Source of the DNA: JAWPMT01 sp965267435
Lineage (GTDB): Bacteria > Bacteroidota > Bacteroidia > Cytophagales > Cyclobacteriaceae
Direction of reading: 5' to 3'
Assembly: GCA_965267435.1 (NCBI GenBank)
Contig: OZ253960.1
Location: 930,001 to 994,000 of the forward strand
Length of the DNA stretch: 64,000 bases
The notes below the pieces were generated by a model. It did no database searches. It was not told where the DNA came from and worked only from the letters and a program-made list of their open reading frames with translations. Position 1 is the stretch's first letter, and the number at the start of each line of letters is the position of its first letter. The position numbers and the translations under genes were made by a program. Shown here one piece after another: positions 21,250-30,268 of the stretch.

Positions 21250-22770
21250 ATGAAAAATAACATAAGTAATTATTCAAGCAAAATTCTCTGGTTGATATGG
21301 GCTACTATGATTTTCAATCAGAGTGTTAATGCTCAATCAGAATCTATCTCCAAGGATGATTATTTGACTGAATTGGACGAAAAAATACCCATATGGCTGA
21401 ATGAGTTCATCGTTCCGGGAGCTGCCATCGCTCTTGTAGACAATGGAGAAGTGATCCTCCAAAAAGGGTATGGATATGCTGACGTAAACAACAACGTAAA
21501 AATAAACAATCAAACAGGTTTCAATATTGGCTCCATTTCAAAGACTGTTGCTGCTTGGGGCGTTATGAAATTAGTAGAAGAAGGTAAAATTGAATTGGAT
21601 AGTCCTGCAGAGAAATATCTAACTAGATGGCATTTACCTGAATCGGAATATGATGTCAATGAAGTAACAATAAGAAGACTGTTGAGCCATACTGCGGGTC
21701 TTTCATTACATGGATATCCTGGTTGGTCCCCAAGTGATACCTTGCCATCAATTGAAGAATCCTTGTTAGGAGAAAATAATGGACCCGGTGATGTCAGAAT
21801 AATTATGGAACCGGGAACTAAGTGGAAATATTCAGGTGGCGGATTTACCATTCTACAATTAGTTATTGAAGAAGTGACCGGACGGAAATTTGCTGATTAT
21901 ATGCAAGATGAAGTACTAGATCCGCTAGGCATGAAAAATAGTAGCTACACAATCGATGACAAGATTTTAGGTACATCTTCATTAGAGCACAATATCTATG
22001 GAGAAGTAATTCCTTTTGAATTGTTTACGGCAGAAGCCGCTGCAGGTCTACATACAACAATTGAAGATTTTGCAATTTTTGCTCAAGCTAGTCTTAATAT
22101 TTCTAGCACGTCACGAACTCAACAATCAATTCTCAAACCAACCACTCTTGCACTAATGACATCCCCTGCACCAGCATCTGATGGCAAATATGGATTAGGG
22201 TATAGCGTAGACTCTATCCCAAACAGCACCGCAGTTTTAGTTGGACATGGAGGTGCCAATACTGGTTGGCATGCTTATCTACAAGTAAATCAAAAAACGG
22301 GGGACGGATTTGCCATGATTACTAATGGTGGTTCAGGTTATAATGTTTATCGCCAGGCGTACTGTGATTGGATTGATTGGAAATTAGAAGTATCTCTTGG
22401 AAACAGATGCAAGAAGGCGATTACGCCACTTTTGATTAATACGCTTAAGAATGAAGGAATTGATGCAACTATTGATAAATATAAAAAAGTGAAATCAACT
22501 CAATCTAATGACTATTTCTTTTCTGAAGGTTCACTAAATAGGTTTGGGTATGAGCTCCTTCAATCGGATAAAGTAAAGGAAGCTATTGAAATATTTAAGC
22601 TTAATGTTGAAGAGTATCCAGAATCTGGTAATGTTTTCGATAGCTTGGGAGAGGCGTATATGGTAGATAAGAATACTGAATTAGCAATTAAAAATTACGA
22701 AAAATCTCTAGAATTAGACCCTGAGAATATGAACGCCATAGAGATATTAAAGAAATTGAGGAATAAATAA
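21250..22770 (+). CDS. Serine hydrolase (beta-lactamase family) with C-terminal TPR, secreted, 506 aa
   Basis: The ATG at 21250 is preferred to an upstream GTG. A signal peptide (WLIWATMIFNQSVNAQS region) is followed by the class C-like catalytic domain: S-x-x-K as SISK in GSISKTVAAWG, second motif YSGGG (Tyr-Ser-Gly instead of Y-x-N), and third motif GHGGANTGW. From about residue 390 a C-terminal region has one or two TPR units (NRFGYELLQSDKVKEAIEIF, LGEAYMVDKNTELAIKNYEK). The domain pair is common in Bacteroidota and is not a sign of drug resistance. It probably cleaves a D-amino-acid peptide or ester in the periplasm. It follows R1 copy 10. Confidence 0.85.
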   Translation: MKNNISNYSSKILWLIWATMIFNQSVNAQSESISKDDYLTELDEKIPIWLNEFIVPGAAIALVDNGEVILQKGYGYADVNNNVKINNQTGFNIGSISKTVAAWGVMKLVEEGKIELDSPAEKYLTRWHLPESEYDVNEVTIRRLLSHTAGLSLHGYPGWSPSDTLPSIEESLLGENNGPGDVRIIMEPGTKWKYSGGGFTILQLVIEEVTGRKFADYMQDEVLDPLGMKNSSYTIDDKILGTSSLEHNIYGEVIPFELFTAEAAAGLHTTIEDFAIFAQASLNISSTSRTQQSILKPTTLALMTSPAPASDGKYGLGYSVDSIPNSTAVLVGHGGANTGWHAYLQVNQKTGDGFAMITNGGSGYNVYRQAYCDWIDWKLEVSLGNRCKKAITPLLINTLKNEGIDATIDKYKKVKSTQSNDYFFSEGSLNRFGYELLQSDKVKEAIEIFKLNVEEYPESGNVFDSLGEAYMVDKNTELAIKNYEKSLELDPENMNAIEILKKLRNK

Positions 22771-22790
22771 TATTAGATCAAGGTCTACCT

Positions 22791-22830
22791 ACCGACTACC
22801 GCAAGTCTGGGGCCGTGTGACTTGTGGTCG
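22791..22830 (+). repeat. R1 repeat, copy 11 (head only)
   Basis: GACTACCGCAAGTCTGGGGC and CGTGTGACTTGTGGTCG fit the head hairpin with a changed loop. The rest of the 204-bp gap is unlike R1 and has no gene. Confidence 0.65.
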
Positions 22831-22974
22831 CCGTAGATGTGGTTCGTTACTTACTACCTGATCGTGGCCTGTCTCGAGAACTAGCTGGCTTGCTTTGGTT
22901 GTTCTATTTTGGAAAGCGACACATTTGGCGGCCGACGCCCAGTCGATTTCAAGTGGCACTTCAAATGCACGACC

Positions 22975-24243
22975 ATGAAACGACAGATTCTCATTTGCTT
23001 AATCGTATGGATTTTGTTTTCATCGTGCGATGGTCAGTCCCGGAGATCGGACAACATGGCGACCCTGGATATTGTCTGGGAAACGATCAACACGCATTAC
23101 TTCGATTCCACCTTTAGTGGTTTGGACTGGCGGGGAGAGTACGAATACTACCGACCCATCATTGCCTCATGTACGTCTAGCGACTCCCTGTACTATCACC
23201 TGAACAAGATGTTGTTCAAATTGGGGGTGTCACACCTGGGTGTTGTTTCTGCGGAGGAAGTGAACACTGTAGGAGATCCCCAACTTTTTTTAGATGGGTC
23301 CCTGGGAATAGATGTGCGATACATCAATGAAAAGGCCATCATTACCAGAATTGAAGAAAACTCGAGTGCTGATTTGGCCGGCATTAAGGCGGGTTATGAA
23401 TTGACGAGCATACAGGAAGAGTCTGTGGAGGAAATTGCTGTGAAAAGGGATAAGGACCAGACACCACCCTTCAATGAAAGAAACCTGAACGCCATGATAA
23501 CTCAGGATATCATCAGGCTGCTATATGGCAATCCAGATGACCAGGCAAACATTGAGTACATCGACCACAACAACCGCCATCAAAAAGTAGCCCTGAGCTT
23601 CCGGCAGCAAAGCGTCCAAAAAGCGACCTTAGTGCCCGACTTGCCGGAGATATATGCTCGATTGAGTTCCAGGGTTATTAGTGATAGTATTGGTTATATC
23701 CGTTTCGATGTTTTTCATCCGGTTATACTAGATGGGATCGTTGAAACGATCCAGGGATATCGTCATCTCCCTTCAATCATTATTGATATAAGAGGAAATC
23801 CGGGGGGTGATTTTGAAACGAGGCGCACAATCGTCAATCAGTTTTTCGCAGAAAGAAAGCTGTTTTGGACTTACAGGCATAGAAATGAAATACGGGAGGT
23901 ATACACTGAGCCTGTCGTCAATCCCTTCACTGGTAACCTTGTAATATTGGTAGATTACCTGAGTGGCTCATCGAGCGAGGAATTTGCGGGCGGAATGAAA
24001 GACATTGGCAGAGCCACAATCGTAGGTCAACAGACGGTGGGCAAGGTCTTAACGATGGAATTTGCACCCTTGCCAAATGGGGCATTTTTGATCTATCCCA
24101 ATTCGCAGACAAGAACCTCCAAAAACAGCATTCTCGAAGGAACAGGAGTCATCCCGGATGTATTGGTTGAGTTGACCCAGGAATCACTACTTGAAGGCAA
24201 GGATGTGCAATTGGAGCAGGCAATTGCACTGTTACTTCAATAA
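22975..24243 (+). CDS. S41 family (C-terminal processing-like) peptidase, lipoprotein, 422 aa
   Basis: The ATG at 22975 starts a lipoprotein signal (MKRQILICLIVWILFSSC); the upstream TTG is rejected. A PDZ-like region follows (GIDVRYINEKAIITRIEENSS in part, AGIKAGYEL). The S41 catalytic domain has IIDIRGNPGGDF and the serine motif LSGSSSEEFAGG with FVGQQTVGK-like IVGQQTVGKV. These peptidases cut exposed C-termini of envelope proteins. A second S41 protein lies at 36788-37705 but is shorter and lacks the PDZ. This one stands alone after an R1 head and before a MopE-type lipoprotein 251 bp away; the gap 24244-24494 shows no feature. Confidence 0.85.
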   Translation: MKRQILICLIVWILFSSCDGQSRRSDNMATLDIVWETINTHYFDSTFSGLDWRGEYEYYRPIIASCTSSDSLYYHLNKMLFKLGVSHLGVVSAEEVNTVGDPQLFLDGSLGIDVRYINEKAIITRIEENSSADLAGIKAGYELTSIQEESVEEIAVKRDKDQTPPFNERNLNAMITQDIIRLLYGNPDDQANIEYIDHNNRHQKVALSFRQQSVQKATLVPDLPEIYARLSSRVISDSIGYIRFDVFHPVILDGIVETIQGYRHLPSIIIDIRGNPGGDFETRRTIVNQFFAERKLFWTYRHRNEIREVYTEPVVNPFTGNLVILVDYLSGSSSEEFAGGMKDIGRATIVGQQTVGKVLTMEFAPLPNGAFLIYPNSQTRTSKNSILEGTGVIPDVLVELTQESLLEGKDVQLEQAIALLLQ

Positions 24244-24494
24244 GAATCGCAGTAGGGCACAGCTACCCAAGGACCGCCGGTTCTCGAGGTTCCCAGACTC
24301 CCCTTGTACGAGCAGTTAGCCACACATAAACTTGGATATTCACGCCAGGGACACCTTTCCAAAACCATTAGATACGAAAATAAACGGGCATTGAATGAAG
24401 ATTCTAACGATAAAAGGCTATCTTTTTGGACTTCTTCCAATAGCCAGTGACAAAAATCCAGAGCATTTGACTTTTTAACCCAAATCCCAATCAA

Positions 24495-25430
24495 ATGAAA
24501 AAGCTACTATTGCCATTCCTGGCCCTGTTATTACTTATGTCTTGTGAGGAAGAAAGTTTTCACGAAACGGATCTACAGAAAGATATTGCCGAAATCAGCC
24601 GTGAGGGCGGCGCTTCCAACGCCCGCAGGTCGGGCAAAATTGATGTCTGCCATAAAGGAGACATTATCAACGTCAGTGTGAATGCCATCAAGGCACACCA
24701 GGGGCATGGTGATGCCATAGATATGGATGGAGACGGGTATTTTGATATTGACAATTCGTGCAGTGCGACAGACTGCGATGACTCAGATGCTAGTGTCAAT
24801 CCTGATGCCACTGAAGTACCCTACGATGGTATTGATAATGACTGCGATCCGGCAACATTAGACGATGATCTGGACGAGGATGGATTTACAATTGATGAAG
24901 ACTGCGATGACACAGATGCCGATGTCAATCCGGATGCAGCTGAAGTGCCCTATGATGGAATCGATAATGACTGCGATCCGGCAACTTTAGATGATGATCT
25001 GGACCAGGATGGATTCAATATTGATGAAGACTGTGATGATACTGATGCCGCGGTCAATCCTGATGCTGAGGAAGTACCTTACGACGGAGTAGATAACGAC
25101 TGTGATGCCGCAACTTTGGACGATGATTTAGACCAGGATGGTTATAACTTGGATGAGGACTGTGATGATACCAATCCTGATTTGAATGTGGACTGTGGTG
25201 ATCCATGTCTTGATGAAGCCATCAATCAGGTTACAGCTGAAATTTTAGGACTTGGAGGTTCTGATCTTTCCACCACCATTACCGGTCCTAATACCTTCTT
25301 TATACTTTGGAACAGTGGTGGCCGAAATGGCCGTGGGTGCATTAAGACCACTGCGGAAGCAACGGGAGATCCTGGCACGGGTTGCGGGTTCACCAATAGA
25401 TTCCACAACAACGTGCCCTGTTCCTCATAA
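24495..25430 (+). CDS. Lipoprotein with MopE-type Ca/Cu-binding Asp-rich repeats, 311 aa
   Basis: A lipoprotein signal ends LLLLMSCEEE. After a Cys/His-containing linker (KIDVCHKGDIINVSV, AHQGHGDAID) there are four copies of an approximately 40-residue metal-binding unit, D-C-D-D-(S/T)-D-A-x-V-N-P-D-A-x-E-V-P-Y-D-G-(I/V)-D-N-D-C-D, as in the putative metal-binding motif family first described for MopE. A C-terminal Cys-rich domain follows (CGDPCLDEAIN, GRGCIKTTAEATGD, GCGFTNRFHNNVPC). It is probably exposed at the cell surface and binds calcium or copper. The DNA units are similar enough to suggest duplication. A strong terminator lies 39 bp downstream. Confidence 0.85.
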   Translation: MKKLLLPFLALLLLMSCEEESFHETDLQKDIAEISREGGASNARRSGKIDVCHKGDIINVSVNAIKAHQGHGDAIDMDGDGYFDIDNSCSATDCDDSDASVNPDATEVPYDGIDNDCDPATLDDDLDEDGFTIDEDCDDTDADVNPDAAEVPYDGIDNDCDPATLDDDLDQDGFNIDEDCDDTDAAVNPDAEEVPYDGVDNDCDAATLDDDLDQDGYNLDEDCDDTNPDLNVDCGDPCLDEAINQVTAEILGLGGSDLSTTITGPNTFFILWNSGGRNGRGCIKTTAEATGDPGTGCGFTNRFHNNVPCSS

Positions 25431-25469
25431 AGAGAAGATTGCAGGGATAGTTCAAATCCACGATAAAAG

Positions 25470-25513
25470 GAAGGTCCGCAGATAGAAAGCATCTGTGGAC
25501 CTTCTGTTTTTTA
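25470..25513 (+). terminator. Rho-independent terminator after the MopE-type gene
   Basis: GAAGGTCCGCAGAT and ATCTGTGGACCTTC form a 14-bp stem with one G-T pair around AGAAAGC, followed by TGTTTTTTAT. This is the clearest intrinsic terminator in the window. Confidence 0.85.
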
Positions 25514-25549
25514 TAGATAGTCCGCTTCGCAGATCGTTAGAGGGATGCC

Positions 25550-25741
25550 CCCGCTACCGCAAGTTTTAGCGCAGCGCAACTTGTGGTCTTAGTTATTGGA
25601 ATGGCCGCGCGAAACCCGCGAGATCCGGCCAGCAAGGGAAGCTGAGCAGGGTGGAGGATGGGAGGTAGTCATTGATTTTTGGGTGTTTTTCTGTCCTAAC
25701 AATCTCCAAGGAAATGATTAGATTGGGTAGTAGGAGATAAA
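25550..25741 (+). repeat. R1 repeat, copy 12 (nearly complete)
   Basis: Head CCCCGCTACCGCAAGTTTTA, GTTATTGGAATGGCCGCGCG, GGGAAGCTGAGCAGGGTGGA, TTTTTGGGTGTTTTTCTGTC, ATGATTAGATTGGGTAGTAG and GAGATAAA. The final ATGCTGTAAGGTTTATCTGG is replaced by CACCACGGTGTTCATA, which itself contains an inverted repeat AACACCACGGTGTT. Confidence 0.9.
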
Positions 25742-25807
25742 CACCACGGTGTTCATAAAAAATGTTTTAATGCATTAAGTCCCTTCAGCACAATTAAAAC
25801 CTACCCG

Positions 25808-27179
25808 ATGATGAAGCCCCACCTGATTATTACGCTGATTACCCTAACAGCCCTTCAATGTCAAAGCCCCGGACAACAGGTCAAGAAGGAGCTCCCCCCA
25901 GAAATCATTGAGACAATTGAAAAGCGCATTCTCAACGAGTTTACGCCAAGTGTGGCAATAGCCTTGATAGATTCATCTGGTACCTATTATTTCAACTTTG
26001 GGAAGACTGAAGTGGGTGGTGAGGAAGTCGACGAAAATACGATTTACGAAATAGGGTCAATTTCTAAAGTCTTCACAGGTATCCTGCTGGCTCAACAAAT
26101 TCTGGATGGTGATTTGAATATGGAGGATAGGATCAATGACCTGCTTCCTGATAGCGTTAAAGTCCCTGTGATAGGCGAGACAGAAATAGCGCTAGGAAAT
26201 CTCACAGATCATACCTCCGGTCTTCCACGGATGCCCACCAACTTCGCCCCGGCTAACCCCAATAATCCATATGCTGATTATTCTGTCAACCAAATGTATG
26301 AGTTCATTTCAAGTTACGAACCTACTCGAGAGGTAGGGAGTCAATATGAGTATTCCAATCTGGCGCAAGGACTATTGGGTCACCTGTTAGCGAATAAGAG
26401 AAATACGTCGTATGAAGAGCTAATGATTGACGTCATCGCGGATCCTCTGGGAATGGATGATACCAGAATTGACTTTACTGATAGGATGAAAGAAAATTTG
26501 GCCTTTGGCCATAGTGATGGCGAAGTTGTAGAGAATTGGGACATACCGACACTTGCAGGTGCGGGTGCGATTCGGAGTTCGACTTCCGACATGGCCAGAT
26601 TTATCTCAGCTAATCTTGGCTATCTGGATACGCCCTTGATTGATGCAATGAACTTATCACATGATGTGCGCCATGATAAAGCAGGCGCAATGTCTGTTGC
26701 GATGGGATGGCATATCAAGAAGGGAGAGAATGGAGATGTGATCTGGCACAATGGCGGAACTGGGGGCTATCGAACTTTTGCTGGATTTGTAAAGGAAACT
26801 GGGGAAGGAGTGGTGGTACTAACGAATTCCTCGCAAGGTTCTGATGATATCGGTTTTAGACTGCTCGACCCCGGTTCAGAATTGGCCAACCCAAGATTCA
26901 AAAGTGACGCAGCTGAATTGGCCGATTCAACCCTCGCTCAGTATGTCGGGGTTTATGAATTGGAGCCAGAATTCACAATTACGATTACGAAGGAAGAGAA
27001 TCAATTATATGGCCAGGCTACCGGACAGGGTCAATTTTCACATATACCCTGAAAATGACACGCTATTTTATCTGACCGTCACTCGAGCCAAAATTTCATT
27101 TCAAGTGAGAGAAAATAAGGTTGAGAGCTTAGTTCTCTATCAGGGAGGACAGGAAATGAAGGGTCTAAAGATTGAATAA
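25808..27179 (+). pseudogene. Serine hydrolase (beta-lactamase family) gene with a one-base frameshift near the 3' end
   Basis: The first frame (25808-27052, 414 aa) has a lipoprotein-like signal (ITLTALQCQSPG) and the class C-type motifs SISK (GSISKVFTGILL), YSN (YEYSNLAQGLLG) and HNGGTGGYRTF. It ends soon after QLYGQATGQGQF. In the next frame the expected DUF3471-like ending continues without a gap: IYPENDTLFYLTVT ... SLVLYQGGQEMKGLKIE, stop at 27177-27179. An extra T in the TTTT run at about 27034-27038 explains the shift. The catalytic domain is intact, so the product may still work. The change could be a real mutation or a sequencing error. It follows R1 copy 12 and precedes copy 13. Confidence 0.85.
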
Positions 27180-27400
27180 CCCCCATTAGCGCAAGTTTCA
27201 CTCCCGTTACCGCAAGTTTAGCGGAGCGCAACTTGTGGTCTTTAGTCATTCCGATCCGACGCGCAAAATCCTACAAGATCCCCCGGTTAGCCAAGGAAGC
27301 TGAGCGGGGTGGAGGATGGGAGGTGGGTCGGATTTATGGGTATTTTCTAGTGCTGGAGTGTCGCAGTAAATCGTTAGATTGGGTAGTGGGAGATAAGCGC
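27180..27400 (+). repeat. R1 repeat, copy 13 (doubled head)
   Basis: A partial head (CCCCATTAGCGCAAGTTTCA) precedes the full head (CCCGTTACCGCAAGTTTAGC), as in copy 1. GACGCGCAAAATCC, GGAAGCTGAGCGGGGTGGAG and GTTAGATTGGGTAGTGGGAG follow. It ends AGATAAGCGCTATGTC, without the GGATGTTAG end. It starts directly at the stop codon of the frameshifted gene. Confidence 0.85.
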
Positions 27401-27452
27401 TATGTCATTTGATTATAGGCTTTAGGCGATTGACAACATAGAATAATATATT

Positions 27453-28784
27453 ATGAAAATCATTAACCTAGTGTGTCTACTTAGCCTTATTGCAGTTTGG
27501 ATAACATCTTGTGGTTCCCAAGAACCCAAAGACACCCGACCTAATATCATTTATATTATGGTGGATGATATGGGATATGGAGACTTGAGTAGTTATGGCC
27601 GAACTGACTATCAAACACCTGTTATTGACCGATTTATTAATGAAGGCGTGAAATTCACTCAGGCCTATGCCGCTCAGGCTATTTGTACACCAACCAGAGT
27701 AGGGTTGATGACGGGCAGATATCCGGCAAGAAATGAGGTAGGTCTTCGAGAGCCCTTGACACTGGCAGACAGTATTGGGCTTTCCACTGAGATTGAAACA
27801 CTTTCTTCACTAATAAAGAGTAGTGGCTATGAAACAGCTTTATTTGGGAAGTGGCATTTAGGAAGCCGATCAGAGTTTTTACCAAACCTACATGGATATG
27901 ATCAATTCTTCGGAATATCTCCGGGAGCAGCTGACTACATTGATCATAAATATATGAGTGACGAACCCGTCTTGTACGAGAACGACCAGCTTATTGAAAA
28001 GGAAGGCTACTTGACGGATCTCATTACAGATTATACAGTTGATTTCATTAATCAGGAGCATCATGGACCATTTTTCATAAACCTGGAATACAATGCACCT
28101 CATTGGCCATGGCAACTTCCTGGTGATGATCCCTATCCCTATGGTGAAACTACGGCTGTTTTTAAGGCAGGCGGTACACCTGAAGTTTATGCAGGGATGG
28201 TCAAAAATCTTGACATGAATATTGGAAGAGTTCTTTTGGCATTAAAGGAAAAAGGACTTGAAAACTCTACCTTGATCATATTCACTAGTGATAACGGAGG
28301 AGAAAGATTTTCTGACATGGGACCACTTAAAGGCAGAAAAGGAAATCTATATGAAGGTGGAATAAGAGTTCCTGCAGCCGTCCGTTGGCCAGGTAAGATT
28401 GAACCCGGTTTTATAAGTGATCAAGTTGTTGTAACTATGGACTGGACGGTAACGATGCTGGATGTGGCCGAAGTAGAGATTCCAGGAAATATTAGCTTCG
28501 ACGGGATCAGCCTAATGGATATTTTGACGGAAAATGTGTCGACTATTTCACGAAAACTCTTTTGGAGAATAGGAAAGCAAGGGGCAAGAAACTTGCAAAA
28601 CGCATATCGCGATGGTGATTGGAAGTACTTAAAAACAAATGAAGGAGAATTTTTATTCGACCTAAAATCTGACATAGGAGAGAGCATTGACCTGAAAGAT
28701 TCACATCGAGACATATTTGAACGATTAAAAATGGAATTTGAAGAATTAGATAGCCAAATGCTGGAGCGACTTTCTGTTGAATAA
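27453..28784 (+). CDS. Sulfatase (formylglycine-dependent, arylsulfatase A-like), lipoprotein, 443 aa
   Basis: A lipoprotein signal ends WITSCGS. The type I sulfatase signature is CTPTRVGLMTGR with C78 as the residue converted to formylglycine (C-x-P-x-R). Other family blocks are VDDMGYGDLSSYG (metal-binding Asp pair), GKWHLG, NAPHWPWQLP and FTSDNGGERFS (metal-binding DN). Length is normal. It should remove sulfate from a sulfated carbohydrate or aryl ester in the periplasm. Activity requires a formylglycine-generating enzyme or anSME encoded elsewhere, since none is in this window. It is a lone gene after R1 copy 13 and is visibly AT-rich. Confidence 0.9.
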   Translation: MKIINLVCLLSLIAVWITSCGSQEPKDTRPNIIYIMVDDMGYGDLSSYGRTDYQTPVIDRFINEGVKFTQAYAAQAICTPTRVGLMTGRYPARNEVGLREPLTLADSIGLSTEIETLSSLIKSSGYETALFGKWHLGSRSEFLPNLHGYDQFFGISPGAADYIDHKYMSDEPVLYENDQLIEKEGYLTDLITDYTVDFINQEHHGPFFINLEYNAPHWPWQLPGDDPYPYGETTAVFKAGGTPEVYAGMVKNLDMNIGRVLLALKEKGLENSTLIIFTSDNGGERFSDMGPLKGRKGNLYEGGIRVPAAVRWPGKIEPGFISDQVVVTMDWTVTMLDVAEVEIPGNISFDGISLMDILTENVSTISRKLFWRIGKQGARNLQNAYRDGDWKYLKTNEGEFLFDLKSDIGESIDLKDSHRDIFERLKMEFEELDSQMLERLSVE

Positions 28785-28860
28785 GACTATCTGTAACAAG
28801 CTCTGCTAATCCAAGTTTGGTGTCACATACCCATGTTAGCGCGAGCTTACCGTTTGTGCA

Positions 28861-28915
28861 TTTTCCCCCACTGTAGCAAGTTTTAGTGCAGCTCAAAATT
28901 CCCTAAGTTGCACTA
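28861..28915 (+). repeat. R1-like degraded head at the right end of the repeat-rich region
   Basis: TTTTCCCCCACTGTAGCAAG and TTTTAGTGCAGCTC recall the R1 head, but the second stem half is lost (AAAATTCCCTAAGTTGCACT). It is the last same-strand R1-like sequence before the more GC-rich region. Confidence 0.5.
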
Positions 28916-28919
28916 AGCC

Positions 28920-29624
28920 ATGAAAACCACCCTCTACTACCTTCCCCTCGTTTGTCTCATTGCATGGAACTGCTCCAAGCGCGATGCTAAGTCAGAAGCG
29001 AAGACCGGCGCCGAGCCTCCGTCCAATATCACCCCAGAGCTTGTCGCTGGAATGACCTGGATGAATAAACCTCAATCATTCGCAATTGAGAACGGTGCTC
29101 TAACGATCCCTGCTGACAAGGAGACGGACTTTTTCAATAACCCGGAGGACAGTTCTGTTATCGGCACGGCGCCGTATCTGTATCAGAAGGTGGAAGGTGA
29201 CTTTGTCGCAAGGGCTCTCGTTGAACCTGACTTTTCTTCGCAATGGAATGCAGTGGCACTGATGGTCTACATCGATAGCCTGAATTGGATCAAGTTTGCT
29301 TTTGAAAACTCCGATGCGACAGGCCCGAGTATCGTGACTGTGGTGACCAAAGGCACTTCGGATGATGCCAATGGCGTGATACTGGACAATGAAAGTAAGG
29401 TTTGGTTGGCCATCGCGCGAAAAGGCAACATCTACTCGATGCACTGGTCGGTCGATGGCAGGGACTTCAAAATGGCTCGGCTCACGTCCATGACCGATCA
29501 GCAAGTGGTTAGCATAGGAGTCGAAGCGCAATGCCCGGTAGGTCCCAGCGCCACGCACCGCATCCACTATTTCGATATCGAGAAAAGGACCGTGGAGAAT
29601 TTGCGGAATATCAACGGGGAGTGA
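28920..29624 (+). CDS. DUF1349 lipoprotein (concanavalin-like), 234 aa
   Basis: A lipoprotein signal ends CLIAWNCSKRD. The rest fits DUF1349, a concanavalin-like jelly roll of about 190 residues: TPELVAGMTWMNKPQSFAIE, DFFNNPEDSSVIGTAPYLYQ, GDFVARALVEPDFSSQWNAV, NWIKFAFENSD, SIVTVVTKGTSDDAN and a closing strand IHYFDIEKRTV. Members bind carbohydrate-like ligands or act with glycosidases; activity is unproved. The last 55 residues have a diverged copy at 20825-20990 between R1 repeats, so DNA from this locus or a paralogue entered the repeat region. Confidence 0.85.
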   Translation: MKTTLYYLPLVCLIAWNCSKRDAKSEAKTGAEPPSNITPELVAGMTWMNKPQSFAIENGALTIPADKETDFFNNPEDSSVIGTAPYLYQKVEGDFVARALVEPDFSSQWNAVALMVYIDSLNWIKFAFENSDATGPSIVTVVTKGTSDDANGVILDNESKVWLAIARKGNIYSMHWSVDGRDFKMARLTSMTDQQVVSIGVEAQCPVGPSATHRIHYFDIEKRTVENLRNINGE

Positions 29625-29682
29625 GGACCTCGTTGCTAGCTGATGGTTTATCATTGCTGACAATGTACCAGGGAGACGCCCG

Positions 29683-30207
29683 GTGCAAAGTGAAAAACGC
29701 AACCCCCGCATCACATTGAAGATCTTCAACTGGATAAAGAAGAAAAAGACGCACGCCGCGCTTGAAAGAACATTCTCCGACCTCCGGGATCTGGGTGAGT
29801 CCAATCCTCACGCAAAAAGGACGTACGAGCTATTGACCCAGTTGAGTCATAAAACCGCCGAAGCGCAGGCGGAATCATTGATCTCGGCGCTGCAGAACAT
29901 CCGGTTTGCCTCCAATACCAGTACGGTGTTCTTTTTCTATTTCCCGATGGTTGCGCACATCTTGTATTACCTGCCCAGGTATGAGGTAGCGCTCCTGCAT
30001 CATTTGATCGGGCCGAACTTTGCGAATGGACCTACCGAGACGCCAGAGTTGATGGCGATGATTCCACGGGCGATGGACCGCAAGCTATCGGAGAACAAGC
30101 ATTTCATGACGCGGGAAGGCCAGGACTGGGTAAGGAACGAATGGCCGAAAATGGAGAAGGAGGTCGAGCGCGAAGTCCAACTTTGCTGGAAGGAGCTGGA
30201 TGAATGA
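29683..30207 (+). CDS. Hypothetical protein, 174 aa
   Basis: No family is recognised. The frame opens with a GTG (29683); no in-frame ATG lies before the first conserved-looking part, so the start is uncertain. The product is helical and basic at the N-terminus (RITLKIFNWIKKKKTHAALE), with a central hydrophobic stretch (VFFFYFPMVAHILYYLP) and an acidic C-terminus (WPKMEKEVEREVQLCWKELDE). It may associate with the membrane. It lies 58 bp after the DUF1349 gene and 61 bp before a TPR protein on the same strand. Confidence 0.5.
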   Translation: MQSEKRNPRITLKIFNWIKKKKTHAALERTFSDLRDLGESNPHAKRTYELLTQLSHKTAEAQAESLISALQNIRFASNTSTVFFFYFPMVAHILYYLPRYEVALLHHLIGPNFANGPTETPELMAMIPRAMDRKLSENKHFMTREGQDWVRNEWPKMEKEVEREVQLCWKELDE

Positions 30208-30268
30208 TCGCGGGCAGCGCCCTTCATTCGGTATAATCGACTAGCTTTCAGTACCAATTGAGAAGATC

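Noticed and set aside
12348..27052. Antibiotic-resistance cassettes (beta-lactamase hits)
   Set aside because: The S-x-x-K proteins carry extra domains and altered second or third motifs typical of the broad serine hydrolase family in Bacteroidota.
2844..27400. R1 as a MITE or IS end
   Set aside because: Complete copies have no terminal inverted repeats between head and tail and no target-site duplications that I can see, and no transposase gene is in the window. It remains possible for a non-TIR element.
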